Shown here piece after piece: positions 1-8,388 of a stretch of 64,000 nt of DNA (position 1 is the first letter of the stretch; every line of letters starts with the position of its first letter). The notes beneath the pieces are model-generated. The model was not told the DNA's origin and did not search any database. It worked only from the letters and a program-made list of their open reading frames with translations. The stretch is taken from contig NC_014391.1 in assembly GCF_000145235.1 (NCBI RefSeq), forward strand, positions 4,224,001 to 4,288,000. Direction: 5' to 3'. The position numbers and the translations under genes were made by a program. The DNA comes from Micromonospora aurantiaca ATCC 27029. GTDB taxonomy: Bacteria; Actinomycetota; Actinomycetes; Mycobacteriales; Micromonosporaceae.

Positions 1-2
1 CG

Positions 3-632
3 GCCACCGGGGGCGGCCGCTACACGTACGCGGTCTGCGACGTCCGCGACCACGACCGCGCCGCCGCCACCCTCGCCGAGGCAGGCGACGCCCACGGCAT
101 CGACCTGCTGGTGAACAACGCCGGCGGGCAGTTCTTCGCCCCGGCCACGCGGATCTCGGCGGGCGGCTGGGCCGCAGTCGTCGACCTGAACCTCACCAGC
201 GTCTTCCACCTCACCACCGCCGCGTACCCGTACCTGCGGCGCACCCGCGGCGCGGTGGTGAACATGTCGCTGTCAGGGGTGGAACGCGGCGGGCAGGGCA
301 TGGCGCACGCCGTCGCGGCCCGCGCCGGCGTGCTCGGGCTGACCCGGACGCTGGCCCTGGAGTGGGCCGCCGACGGTATCCGGCTCAACTGCCTCGGACC
401 GGGCACGGTGCTCACCGCCGCGCTCGACGCCGAGGCCGACCGGCACGTCCGGGACAACCTGGTGGACCGGGCCACGCCGCTGCGCCGCCCGACCCGCGCC
501 GAGGAGGTCGCCGAGCTGGTGGCGTTCCTGGCCGGCCCGGCCGCCGCCATGATGACCGGCCAGCTCATCCAGCTCGACGGCGGCGCACACCTGGGACCGG
601 GGCTGCACATGCTGGCGGAGGCGTACCGGTGA
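3..632 (+). CDS. SDR-family oxidoreductase (5' end outside window)
   Basis: NAD(P)-dependent short-chain dehydrogenase/reductase, C-terminal about 210 residues. Reading in frame from base 3, the protein shows a CDVRD strand and the NNAGG motif that follows the Rossmann beta-4 strand. A serine in NMSLSGV fits the active-site strand, and the C-terminal GQ-LDGG signature of classical SDRs is present. The usual Tyr-x-x-x-Lys pair is not obvious: the region reads MAHAVAARAGVLG, with His/Ala where YxxxK would be expected, so catalysis may be altered. The start lies upstream of the window. The stop TGA overlaps the GTG start of the next gene by 4 bp, so it is translationally coupled to the CoA-transferase pair and the acyl-CoA dehydrogenase, as SDRs are in ipdAB-type clusters. 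Confidence 0.85.
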   Translation, partial: ATGGGRYTYAVCDVRDHDRAAATLAEAGDAHGIDLLVNNAGGQFFAPATRISAGGWAAVVDLNLTSVFHLTTAAYPYLRRTRGAVVNMSLSGVERGGQGMAHAVAARAGVLGLTRTLALEWAADGIRLNCLGPGTVLTAALDAEADRHVRDNLVDRATPLRRPTRAEEVAELVAFLAGPAAAMMTGQLIQLDGGAHLGPGLHMLAEAYR

Positions 633-1423
633 GCCGCGCCCTCGCCGACGTCGTGGCCGAGCACGTACGCCCCGGCCGGCGGGTCTACCTGGGCAACTTC
701 GGCGCGCAACTGTTCGCCGTGGGCCACGAGATGATCCGGCAGCGGATCCGGGACGTGGACGTGGTGATCGCCTCCGGCGGGCTGCTGATGGACCAGTTGC
801 TCGGCGCCGGGGTGCTGCGCTCGGCCACGTACGGCCACTGCTGGAGCCCGGTCGGCCCGGCGCCCGCCTGGAACTTCCGGCGCGCCGCTCAGGACGGCGA
901 CACCCGGGTCGCGCTGCACGAGCTGAGCCTCGGGCTGCTCACCGCAGCGCTCACCGCGGGCGCCTGGCGGGTGCCGTTCATGCCGGTGCCGGACCTGCCC
1001 GGCACCGGCTACCTGGACGAGGACTGGAGCCGGGGGCGGCTGTCCCGGGTCGACTCGGCGTTCGGGCCGGCCCGGGTGGTCCGCGCCGAGCGGCCCGACG
1101 TGGCGTTCGTCCACGTGGACCTGGCCGACGCCGACGGCAACGGGGTGATCCGCGGCCCGCTCGGTGAGGTGCTCGTGGCCGCCCAGGCGGCCCGGCGCAC
1201 CGTGCTCGTCGCCGAGCAGGTCTCCGACGCCGAGACGGTACGCGCCGCCGGGATCAGCATCCCCGGGCTGCTCGTCGACGCGGTGGTCGAGTCCCCCGGC
1301 GCGGTGCACCCCGACGGCGCGGTCGGCCGGTACCCGCGTGACGTCGAGGCGTACCAGCGGTATGCCCGCCGCTCGGCCACCGCCGACGGCTTCCGGCGGT
1401 GGCTGGCCGAGGAGGTGCTGTGA
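629..1423 (+). CDS. CoA-transferase family alpha subunit (IpdA-like)
   Basis: 264-residue alpha subunit of a class I CoA-transferase-fold heterodimer. The GTG start at 629 overlaps the upstream stop (GTGA). The pattern of a DVVIASGG strand, GVLRSATYG, a PAWNFRRA helix and a GLLTAAL-TAG-WRVPFMPV segment is that of the IpdA branch rather than of 3-oxoacid CoA-transferases. In mycobacteria IpdAB is a hydrolase that opens the last steroid ring of a CoA thioester. The neighbours (SDR, IpdB-like subunit, fused acyl-CoA dehydrogenase, enoyl-CoA hydratase) repeat the type of gene set found around ipdAB. I infer a ring-cleaving or acyl-CoA-processing role; the substrate cannot be read from the sequence, and an ordinary CoA transferase remains possible. 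Confidence 0.75.
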   Translation: MSRALADVVAEHVRPGRRVYLGNFGAQLFAVGHEMIRQRIRDVDVVIASGGLLMDQLLGAGVLRSATYGHCWSPVGPAPAWNFRRAAQDGDTRVALHELSLGLLTAALTAGAWRVPFMPVPDLPGTGYLDEDWSRGRLSRVDSAFGPARVVRAERPDVAFVHVDLADADGNGVIRGPLGEVLVAAQAARRTVLVAEQVSDAETVRAAGISIPGLLVDAVVESPGAVHPDGAVGRYPRDVEAYQRYARRSATADGFRRWLAEEVL

Positions 1424-2148
1424 CCACAGCGGACTTCCTGGTCCGGGCGGCGCGGGAGTTCCGGCGCGGCGGCTGGGTGTTCACCGGCTTCCACTGGCCG
1501 GTGCTCGCCGGCCAGTGCGCGTACGCGCTGCCCGGCGAACCGTTCAGCCAGGTCTTCGAGGCCGGCGCCAGCGCGCACCGGCCCGGCGCCGACGTGCCGA
1601 CCAGCACCACCGACTACCCGGCGTACGCCGGCGGGTTCGGCTGGCTGGGCGGCACCGCCGACGTGCTCCTGGCGATGGGCCACCGGTTCGACCGGGTGGT
1701 GCTCGACGCCGGCAACGTCGACCTGCGCGGCCGGATCAACTCGTCGTACCTGGGCCCCCGGGAGCGGCCCACGGTGCGGCTGCCCGGCGGCGGGGGCGCC
1801 GCCGACATCGCGGCGGCGGCACGGGAACTGGTGCTGCTGCACGGCGCACGGGATCCACGCCGGATCGTGCGCGCGGTCGAGCACGTGACCGCCGCGCCCG
1901 CCCCGGACGCGCTGGTGCGGCTGCACACCCGGTGGGGCGTGGTGCGGCTCAGCGCGGATCCGCGGCTGGAGGAGGTCACCGCGGACGGCGAGGTGCTGCG
2001 TGCCCACCTGACCGCGCTCGGCGTACCCGTCGACGGCGCGGCGCCCCGGCCGCCGGTCACCACGGCCGAACGCGCCGCGGCCGTGGGCGTGCTGCGGCGG
2101 GCCGCCGTACGGGGCTACTCAGTGGCGAAGGGAACGGACAGAGGATGA
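1420..2148 (+). CDS. CoA-transferase family beta subunit (IpdB-like)
   Basis: 242-residue partner of the preceding subunit. I chose GTG at 1420, which overlaps the alpha-subunit stop in a GTGA, over an in-frame GTG at 1399. Features of the IpdB/CoA-transferase beta fold are GNVDLRGRINSSYLG and the glycine-rich LPGGGGAADIA loop that in relatives reads LPGSGGANDI. The stop overlaps the next gene by an ATGA. As a stoichiometric partner it should fold with the 629-1423 product. The typical SENG-type catalytic glutamate motif of classical CoA transferases is not seen, which fits the IpdAB-like branch. Confidence 0.75.
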   Translation: MTTADFLVRAAREFRRGGWVFTGFHWPVLAGQCAYALPGEPFSQVFEAGASAHRPGADVPTSTTDYPAYAGGFGWLGGTADVLLAMGHRFDRVVLDAGNVDLRGRINSSYLGPRERPTVRLPGGGGAADIAAAARELVLLHGARDPRRIVRAVEHVTAAPAPDALVRLHTRWGVVRLSADPRLEEVTADGEVLRAHLTALGVPVDGAAPRPPVTTAERAAAVGVLRRAAVRGYSVAKGTDRG

Positions 2149-4259
2149 CTGACGACGATCTCGATGAGCTGCGCCGGCAGGTACGGAAGCTGGTCGGTGA
2201 GTGGCGCGACGGCGACCGGTTCCGGCCGGTGTGCGACGCGTGGCTGCGCTCGTACGACACGGAGTTCAGCCGCGCGCTGGCGGACCGGGGCTGGATCGGC
2301 CTGACCTGGCCGCGCGAGTACGGCGGGCAGGCCCGCTCGAACCGGGCCCGGCTGGTGGTCACCGAGGAACTGTTGCGCGCCGGGGCGCCGGTGGCCGCGC
2401 ACTGGATCGCTGACCGGCAGATCGGCCCGGCCGTCCTGCGGTACGGCTCCCCCGCGCTGCGCGAGCGGTACCTGCCGGCGATCGCCGCCGGGGAGGTGAC
2501 GTTCTGCCTCGGCATGAGCGAGACCGAGTCCGGCAGCGACCTCGCCTCGGTGCGCACCACCGCCCGCCCGGACGGCGACGGCTGGCGGCTCACCGGCGGC
2601 AAGATCTGGACCAGTCACGCCCACCGGTCCACGCACGCGTACGTGCTGTGCCGCACCGGCACCGGCGGCGACCGGCACGAGGGCCTGACCGAGCTGATCG
2701 TGGACATGTCCGCGCCCGGCGTGACCGTCCGGCCGATCGTCGACCTGCGCGGCGAGCACCACTTCAACGAGGTCGTCTTCGACGACGTGCGGGTGTCCGG
2801 CGACCACGTTCTGGGCACCGCCGGCAACGGCTGGACGCAGGTCACCGAGCAGTTGTCCTTCGAGCGCGGCGGGATGGAGCGGGTGCTCAGCACGTACCCG
2901 CTGCTGGCCGCCACCGTCGACGCGTGCGCCGCGCGGCGGGACGCGGACGCCGCGCTGGGCGAGGCGCTGGCCCGGCTGGCCGGGCTGCGCGGCCTGGCCT
3001 GGCGCATCGCCGGTGAGCTGGACGCCGGGCAGGCCCCGGTGCACGCCGCGGCGGTGCTGAAGGACCTGGGCACCGAGTTCGAGGCCGACGTCAACGAGAT
3101 CGCGCGTACCGTGCTCGACGTCGAGCCTGACCCCGACGGCGACGGACCGGCCGGGCTGCTCGCCCAGGGGCTACTGGCCGCGCCAGGTTTCTCGATCCGC
3201 GGCGGCACCACCGAGGTGCTGCGCACCATCATCGCCAAGGGCGCCGCCCACGCGCCCCGGCGCGGCGGCGACGAGCTGCGGGAGCTGACCGACGACGTGC
3301 TCGGCGGTCACGGCGGCGACCCGGACGGCCTGCCCACGCTCTGGTCCACAGTGCACGGGCTGGGCTGGACCGGGGTGTCGGTGCCGGAGGACGCGGGCGG
3401 CTCGGGCGGCACGCTCGCCGACCTGGCCGCGCTCGTGCGCGGGCTGGGTCGCCACGGTGTCTCCCTGCCGCTGGCCGGGACCGTGCTGGCCGCCCGGCAG
3501 CTCGCCGCCGCCGGTCGCGGCCTGCCCGAGGGCGTCGCCACCGTGGTCGCCGGCGACGGGCTCGCGGTGGCCGGCGGGCGGCTGCGCGGCACGGCTGCCC
3601 GCGTGCCGTGGGCCGCCGCCGCGCGGACACTGCTGGTGTACGCGGGCGACGAGGCGTTCGTGGTGCCCGCCGACCACCCCGGCGTGCGGGTCACGCCCGG
3701 CCGCAACCTGGCCGCCGAGCCGCGCGACGACGTCGTGTTCGACGTGCCGGTCACCGGCGACATGCGGCTCACCGGCGTCGCGCCCGCCGGGGCGGTACGC
3801 GCCGAGGCGGCGTTGCTGACCGCCGCCGCGCTCACCGGCGCGCTGGAGACGGCTGTGGAGCACACCCGGCAGCACGTGACGACGCGGGAGCAGTTCGGCC
3901 GGCCGCTGCTGGCGTTCCAGGCGGTCGGGCAGACCCTGGCCCGGATGACCGCGCACACGCTGCTCGCCGGCACCGCGCTCGACGCCGCGCTGGCCGGGCC
4001 GGACCCGCTGCGGGTCGCCGCCGCGCGGGTGCTCACCGGCCGGGCCGCGACGATCGTGGCGCGCGGCGCGCACCAGCTGCACGGGGCGATGGGCGTCACC
4101 CGTGAGCACCCGCTGCACCTGTCCACCCGCAGGCTCTGGTCCTGGCGGGACGAGAACGGCACCCAGCAGTTCTGGGCCGCCACGCTCGGCGCGGCGCTGG
4201 TGCCGCGCGGCAGCGCGGGCGTCTGGTCCTGGCTGACCGATCAGGAGGCTGAGTCATGA
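2145..4259 (+). CDS. Fused two-domain acyl-CoA dehydrogenase
   Basis: 704 residues, about twice the usual 380-400. The first half (about 1-370) is a complete acyl-CoA dehydrogenase: GWIGLTWPREYGG, the FAD-contact region CLGMSETESGSDLASVRT, GGKIWTSHAH and the C-terminal GGTTEVLRTIIAKG. The second half (about 375-704) is a second, divergent copy with TREQFGRPLLAFQAVGQ and QLHGAMGVTREHPLHLSTRR. Steroid-degrading actinobacteria use heterotetrameric dehydrogenases from two adjacent fadE genes; here one polypeptide seems to carry both. It should oxidise a CoA thioester to the 2,3-enoyl-CoA for the downstream hydratase. ATG 2145 overlaps the previous stop (ATGA); an open frame continues upstream to 1164 but lies inside the two CoA-transferase genes and was rejected. 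Confidence 0.85.
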   Translation: MTDDDLDELRRQVRKLVGEWRDGDRFRPVCDAWLRSYDTEFSRALADRGWIGLTWPREYGGQARSNRARLVVTEELLRAGAPVAAHWIADRQIGPAVLRYGSPALRERYLPAIAAGEVTFCLGMSETESGSDLASVRTTARPDGDGWRLTGGKIWTSHAHRSTHAYVLCRTGTGGDRHEGLTELIVDMSAPGVTVRPIVDLRGEHHFNEVVFDDVRVSGDHVLGTAGNGWTQVTEQLSFERGGMERVLSTYPLLAATVDACAARRDADAALGEALARLAGLRGLAWRIAGELDAGQAPVHAAAVLKDLGTEFEADVNEIARTVLDVEPDPDGDGPAGLLAQGLLAAPGFSIRGGTTEVLRTIIAKGAAHAPRRGGDELRELTDDVLGGHGGDPDGLPTLWSTVHGLGWTGVSVPEDAGGSGGTLADLAALVRGLGRHGVSLPLAGTVLAARQLAAAGRGLPEGVATVVAGDGLAVAGGRLRGTAARVPWAAAARTLLVYAGDEAFVVPADHPGVRVTPGRNLAAEPRDDVVFDVPVTGDMRLTGVAPAGAVRAEAALLTAAALTGALETAVEHTRQHVTTREQFGRPLLAFQAVGQTLARMTAHTLLAGTALDAALAGPDPLRVAAARVLTGRAATIVARGAHQLHGAMGVTREHPLHLSTRRLWSWRDENGTQQFWAATLGAALVPRGSAGVWSWLTDQEAES

Positions 4260-5005
4260 GCAAAGTGGAACTGCACAACGCGGACGGGCGCTGGACGCTC
4301 ACGCTGAACGACCCGGACCGGCGCAACGCCATCGACGCGGAGATGCGCGACGCGCTCGGCGACGCGATCGCCGAGGTGGCCGCCGACCGGCACGCCCGCA
4401 CGCTCGTGGTCACCGGCGCGGGCACGGCGTTCTGCGCCGGCGCCGACCTGCCCGCCATGTTCGGCGAACCAGGCCGCGGCGTCGCGGAGATCCGCGCCGA
4501 CCTGCACCGCGTCTACGACAGCTTCCTGCGGGTACGGGCGCTGCCGATCCCGACGATCGCCGCGGTGCAGGGACCGGCGGTGGGCGCCGGGCTGAACCTG
4601 GCGCTCGCGTGCGACACCCGGATCGTCGGGCCGAAGGCGAAGCTGATCGCCTCGTTCACGAAGCTCGGCCTGCACCCCGGCGGGGGCTGCACCTGGTTCC
4701 TCACCCGGGCGCTCGGCCCGGAACGCGCCCTGCAACTGCTGCTCGACGGCGGGAGCGTGGACGGCCCCGAGGCGGTACGCGTCGGGCTCGCCGCGACGCT
4801 CGCCGACGACCCGCTGGCGGCCGCGCACGAGCGCGCCGAACGGTGGGCGGCGCTGGACCCGGCGCTGGCCCGGGACATCAAGACGTCGGTGCGCACCGCG
4901 GAGACGGCCGGTTTCGCCGCCGCGCTGGAGTTCGAGTCGTGGGCCCAGGCGTCCTCGGCGACCGGGCCGGCGATCCAGGAGGCGGTGGCCGCGTTCCGCA
5001 GGTGA
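4256..5005 (+). CDS. Enoyl-CoA hydratase/isomerase (crotonase family)
   Basis: 249-residue crotonase-fold enzyme, normal length. It contains LNDPDRRNAIDAEMRDAL at the N-terminus, the oxyanion-hole segment GAGTAFCAGADLPAM, and the AAVQGPAVGAGLNLALACD helix. The position usually occupied by the catalytic glutamate reads FTKLGLHPGGGCTWFLTR, close to the canonical F-x-x-x-G-x-x-P/D-G-G motif. It would hydrate or isomerise the enoyl-CoA made by the fused dehydrogenase immediately upstream, with which it overlaps by an ATGA. Last gene of the operon: a strong stem-loop follows 17 bases after its stop. Confidence 0.88.
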   Translation: MSKVELHNADGRWTLTLNDPDRRNAIDAEMRDALGDAIAEVAADRHARTLVVTGAGTAFCAGADLPAMFGEPGRGVAEIRADLHRVYDSFLRVRALPIPTIAAVQGPAVGAGLNLALACDTRIVGPKAKLIASFTKLGLHPGGGCTWFLTRALGPERALQLLLDGGSVDGPEAVRVGLAATLADDPLAAAHERAERWAALDPALARDIKTSVRTAETAGFAAALEFESWAQASSATGPAIQEAVAAFRR

Positions 5006-5021
5006 CCCGTCCGCCGCGGGA

Positions 5022-5053
5022 CCGGGCGGGGCGCCGCTGTGCGCCCCGCCCGG
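5022..5053. terminator. Bidirectional stem-loop terminator
   Basis: Perfect 13-bp inverted repeat (CCGGGCGGGGCGC and its complement) around a 6-nt loop, sitting between the convergent stops at 5005 (+) and 5076 (-). There is no long T-run, as is usual in high-GC actinobacteria. Confidence 0.8.
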
Positions 5054-5075
5054 CGGCATCACGCCGCCGCTCCGG

Positions 5076-5975
5076 TCAGACCACGGCGGGCTGTGCCTCG
5101 GTGGCCATGACGAGCGCGCCGAGCAGCGCGGCGTCCTGCGCGAAGTCCGACAGCACGATCTCCGGCGGGTACGGCAGCGTGTGGGTGAGCCGCTCGGTCA
5201 GCAGCTCCCGCACCAGGTCGTTGCCGGCGACGCTGCCGACCAGCACGATCCGCTGCGGGTCGAGCAGCAGGCAGCACGTGACCAGCTGGCGGGCCAGTTC
5301 GTCGACGCGCAGGCGGAGCTGCTCCCGTACCGGGCCGGGCTGCTCCGCCGCCGCGCACAGGCCGGCGGCCCGGCCGTCCACGCCGAGGCGCTGCGCCAGC
5401 TCGTCCAGGGCCCGGCCGGAGAACGTCGCCTCCAGCATCGGTTCCAGGCGGGGCGGCCAGCTGAGGTCGGTCAGTCCGTAGGCGATCTCGCCGGCCGCGC
5501 CGTGGCGGCCCGGCAGCACCTCGCCGTTGACCGTCACCGCGGCGGCCACCCCGGTCCCGAGCCCGACGACGAGCCCCGGATCGGCGTCGCGCAGGGCCCC
5601 GAGCCGCAGCTCGGCGTAGGCGGCCGCCTTCAGGTCGTTCGTCACCCGCACGTGCGCCAGGTTGAGGTGGGCGCGGACCGCCTCGCCCAGCCGCAACTGC
5701 TCCCAGCCGGGCACGTTCGGCGCCAGTTCGATGCCGTCGTCGTGGACGACGCCGGGCGAGGCGATGCCGGCCGCGACGATCGTGCCGCCGGTCTGCTCGG
5801 CGAGTTCGCACGCCCGGTCCAGCGCCCGGGTGAGGGCCTGCTGCGCGCCCCGCTCGGCGATCGTGGGCAGGCGCTCGGAGACGAGCAGCCGGCCGTCGGT
5901 GTCGCCCACGCCGATCGCCATCTTGGTGCCGCCGAAGTCGATGCCGAGCAGGCGCGGATTTGCCGGTCGTTCCAT
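5076..5975 (-). CDS. ROK-family sugar kinase-like protein
   Basis: 299-residue cytoplasmic ROK (repressor-ORF-kinase) protein without a DNA-binding domain. The ATP-binding loop GIDFGGTK is at residues 11-18, the catalytic-type Asp lies in VTNDLKAAAYAE, and GLGTGVAAAV and HGAAGEIAYG follow. The Cys-rich CxCGxxGCxE zinc motif that normally follows in ROK kinases is absent (the region continues GLTDLSWPP), so structure or substrate range may differ from glucokinase. It is the last gene of the minus-strand import/catabolism operon, 95 bases behind the lyase. It may phosphorylate a sugar-like part released from the imported compound; that is inference. The ATG at 5975 lacks a strong ribosome-binding site. 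Confidence 0.8.
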   Translation of the reverse strand: MERPANPRLLGIDFGGTKMAIGVGDTDGRLLVSERLPTIAERGAQQALTRALDRACELAEQTGGTIVAAGIASPGVVHDDGIELAPNVPGWEQLRLGEAVRAHLNLAHVRVTNDLKAAAYAELRLGALRDADPGLVVGLGTGVAAAVTVNGEVLPGRHGAAGEIAYGLTDLSWPPRLEPMLEATFSGRALDELAQRLGVDGRAAGLCAAAEQPGPVREQLRLRVDELARQLVTCCLLLDPQRIVLVGSVAGNDLVRELLTERLTHTLPYPPEIVLSDFAQDAALLGALVMATEAQPAVV

Positions 5976-6070
5976 GGTGATGTCAGATCGCCCTTCGGGC
6001 CGTCGGTCCAGATCACGTGGTCGCCGCGACACGACGTCCGCGACCACGGCCAGCTGCGGCTGCCGCCCCG

Positions 6071-7525
6071 TCACAGGCCTACCCTCGCCGCGACCGCCTC
6101 GGCGAGAGCCGCGTCGGCACGGGTCAGCCGCTCGCGCAACGCCTGCGCCCGCTCCTGCACCGCGTCGAGCATTGTAGACAGTCGTCCGACCTGGTCCCGG
6201 ACGGCCGCCTCGCCGGGACCGTCGGCCTGGGCGCGGCGCAGCACGAGTTCCGGGCGGACCGCGGCGGCCAGCAGGTCCCGTACCGCGGCGTCGTCGAGCG
6301 CCAGACCGAGGTCGGCGGCGGTGGACCGGACCAGATCCTCGGTCCAGGTCGCCGGGGCGCCGCCGCGGACCAGCCGGCCGAGCAGCGAGTGGGCGCCGCG
6401 GAACGGCACGCCGTGGCGGGCCAGCGCGTCGGCTGCCGCGGTGGTGGTGGCGCCGGAGGCGACGATCTCCTCGCCGGACGGCGGGCGCTGCGGGTCCAGC
6501 TTGTCGATCAGGCCACCGAGCAGCGAGAAGAACCGGTACGCCCGGTCGTCGCCGTCCCAGAGCCGGGACTGCACGTCGGTGGTGGCGTTGTTCGAGTCCT
6601 CCCACCAGGCGGCGCCGACGTTGTTGAGCACGCTCGCCGCGTCGGCAGCGGCGGCGCCGGCCATCGAGACGAGGTGTTCCAGCACCACCGGGTTGCGCTT
6701 CTGCGGCATGATGCTGCTGCCCTGGGTGAACTCGCCGGGCGTGACCACCCAGCCCCAGCTCAGCCAGTCCATCAGGGTGCGGGCCAGCCGGGCGCCGGTG
6801 GCGAGCGCCTGCGCGTTGAGCGTGGCGACCCGGACCAGGTGGTCGGCGCCGGCCACCGCCTCGTACGAGTTGACGATGAGCTGGTCGAAGCCGAGCAGGT
6901 CGGCCAGCCGGCGGGGCGAGATGTCCAGGTCGGTGCCGGCGAAGGCGCAGGAGCCCAGCGGCGAGCGGTTCATCTCGTCCAGCAGGCCGGCGTACGCGGC
7001 GGCCTCGCCGGCGAGCGCCTCGGCGTAGCCGGCGAAGACGTGCCCGATGCTGGTCGGCTGGGCCGGGCGGCGGTGCGTGTAGCCGGTGATCACCACGTCG
7101 GCGTGCCGGTCCGCGCGGTCCAGCACGGTACGGCCGGTCGCCAGCAGCGCGTCGAGCACCTGGAGCAGCTGGTCGCGCAGCACCATCCGGAAGACGCCGG
7201 CGTCGAGGTCGTTGCGGCTGCGCGCGAGCTGCACGCTCAGCTGCGACACCTCGATGCCGGCCGCGGCGGCGAGGCGCTTCTCCAGCGTGTAGTAGACGTC
7301 CTCGACGCTGCCGTCGTACTCCAGTTCCTCCGGCCGGTCCGCGGCGAGGGCGACCAGGCCGCGCAGCATCGTCGCGGCGGCGTCGTCGGAGATCAGCCCC
7401 TGCTCGGCGAGCATGACGACGTGGGCCTTGCTGGCCGTGACCATCGCCGGGTAGAGGTGGGCGACGTGGTGGTCGAACACGACGCGGAGGTGGTGCTGTT
7501 GGTAGACGGTCAGTGACGGGCTCAT
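6071..7525 (-). CDS. Argininosuccinate lyase-like C-N lyase (fumarase/aspartase superfamily)
   Basis: 484-residue homologue of argininosuccinate lyase (ArgH), slightly longer than the usual 460-470. It has the superfamily signature GSSIMPQKRNP at residues 269-279, LARSRNDLDAG (ArgH SRNDQ motif) and YTHRRPAQPTSIGH. The start at 7525 is supported by GGGAGG five bases upstream. Instead of arginine-biosynthesis genes its neighbours are an ABC importer, a creatininase-family enzyme and a ROK kinase. I therefore infer a catabolic paralogue that eliminates fumarate or another acid from an imported N-substituted compound, by analogy with ethylenediamine-disuccinate lyase, which belongs to this superfamily. 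True ArgH activity is the main alternative. Confidence 0.8.
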   Translation of the reverse strand: MSPSLTVYQQHHLRVVFDHHVAHLYPAMVTASKAHVVMLAEQGLISDDAAATMLRGLVALAADRPEELEYDGSVEDVYYTLEKRLAAAAGIEVSQLSVQLARSRNDLDAGVFRMVLRDQLLQVLDALLATGRTVLDRADRHADVVITGYTHRRPAQPTSIGHVFAGYAEALAGEAAAYAGLLDEMNRSPLGSCAFAGTDLDISPRRLADLLGFDQLIVNSYEAVAGADHLVRVATLNAQALATGARLARTLMDWLSWGWVVTPGEFTQGSSIMPQKRNPVVLEHLVSMAGAAAADAASVLNNVGAAWWEDSNNATTDVQSRLWDGDDRAYRFFSLLGGLIDKLDPQRPPSGEEIVASGATTTAAADALARHGVPFRGAHSLLGRLVRGGAPATWTEDLVRSTAADLGLALDDAAVRDLLAAAVRPELVLRRAQADGPGEAAVRDQVGRLSTMLDAVQERAQALRERLTRADAALAEAVAARVGL

Positions 7526-7566
7526 GGAGGCCTCCCGAGGTGGTGCGTGGTCCTGGGGCGTAACTG

Positions 7567-8388
7567 TCATCCGGCCGGCTGGTCCGGCCGGTCGGCGCCG
7601 GGCGGTCCCGGCAGCGGCGCGGCGAGCCACGCCCCGACCAGCTCGCGCAGGCGGGTGCCGGCGGTGGCGCGGATCCGGCCGCCGGCCTCCTCGCCTGCCA
7701 GCGAGACGTGGCCCGACCAGCCCTGCCAGGGGTCGGGGCGCGACTCCACCAGCACGTACGGGTACGGGGTGGGCAGCTTCGGCTTGGGCGGCAGGTCCGG
7801 TGCCGCGTCCAGGCGTACCGCGGCCGGGTCGAAGCCGAGCACGGCGGAACTCTCGTACGCGCCGCCGTGCCCCCGGGCGGGCAGGTCGCCGAACATCTCG
7901 GCCGTCTCGTCCGGGCCGACCAGCTGGAACCAGTTCACCAGCATCATGCTGGCCCGGTGCCGGCCGGACACCCACTCCATCGCCGCGCGGACGGTGGACA
8001 TGTTGGCGTCGTGCCCGTTGACCACGAGCACCCGGGTGAAGCCCGCCTCGACGATGCCGGCGAGCACGTCGGCGAGGTAGCCGACGGCGATCTCCGGCCG
8101 CAGCGCCACAGTGCCCGGCCACGGCCGGGTCTGGCCCGGGCAGGCGGCGTACGGCGTGGCCGGGAACAGCACCGCCCGGGCGGACCCGGTGGCCAGTTCC
8201 CCGGCGAAGCCCTCGGCCAGGATCAGGTCGGTACCGATCGGCAGGTGCGGACCGTGCCACTCGACCGCGCCGACCGGCAGCACCGCCAGGTCGGCCGCCT
8301 CGGTCACGGCGGCGAACGCGTGCCCGGGTACCCGGGTGACCGGAAGCAGCCCTCCCCCGGTCCGCCACCGCTCGATCAGTTCGTCCAC
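7567..8388 (-). CDS. Creatininase-family amidohydrolase
   Basis: 273-residue cytoplasmic metal-dependent amidohydrolase. The metal-ligand set of the family is visible in VGAVEWHGPHLPIGTD, with E43, H45 and D54 the expected ligands. The conserved NGHDANMS (usually NGHGGN) and a later GHGGAYESS segment support the call. I chose GTG at 8388: it overlaps the permease stop by 13 bp and has GGAGGG at good spacing, whereas the longer frame starting at 8442 has no such support. Members hydrolyse cyclic or linear amides (creatinine, formamidopyrimidines, mycofactocin precursor). Its place between importer and C-N lyase suggests it opens an amide in the imported substrate. Confidence 0.83.
   Translation of the reverse strand: MDELIERWRTGGGLLPVTRVPGHAFAAVTEAADLAVLPVGAVEWHGPHLPIGTDLILAEGFAGELATGSARAVLFPATPYAACPGQTRPWPGTVALRPEIAVGYLADVLAGIVEAGFTRVLVVNGHDANMSTVRAAMEWVSGRHRASMMLVNWFQLVGPDETAEMFGDLPARGHGGAYESSAVLGFDPAAVRLDAAPDLPPKPKLPTPYPYVLVESRPDPWQGWSGHVSLAGEEAGGRIRATAGTRLRELVGAWLAAPLPGPPGADRPDQPAG

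Noticed and set aside
1164-2144. Upstream extension of the fused dehydrogenase frame
   Set aside because: Overlaps both CoA-transferase genes and gives Arg/Pro-rich sequence; the ATGA-overlap start at 2145 is far more likely.
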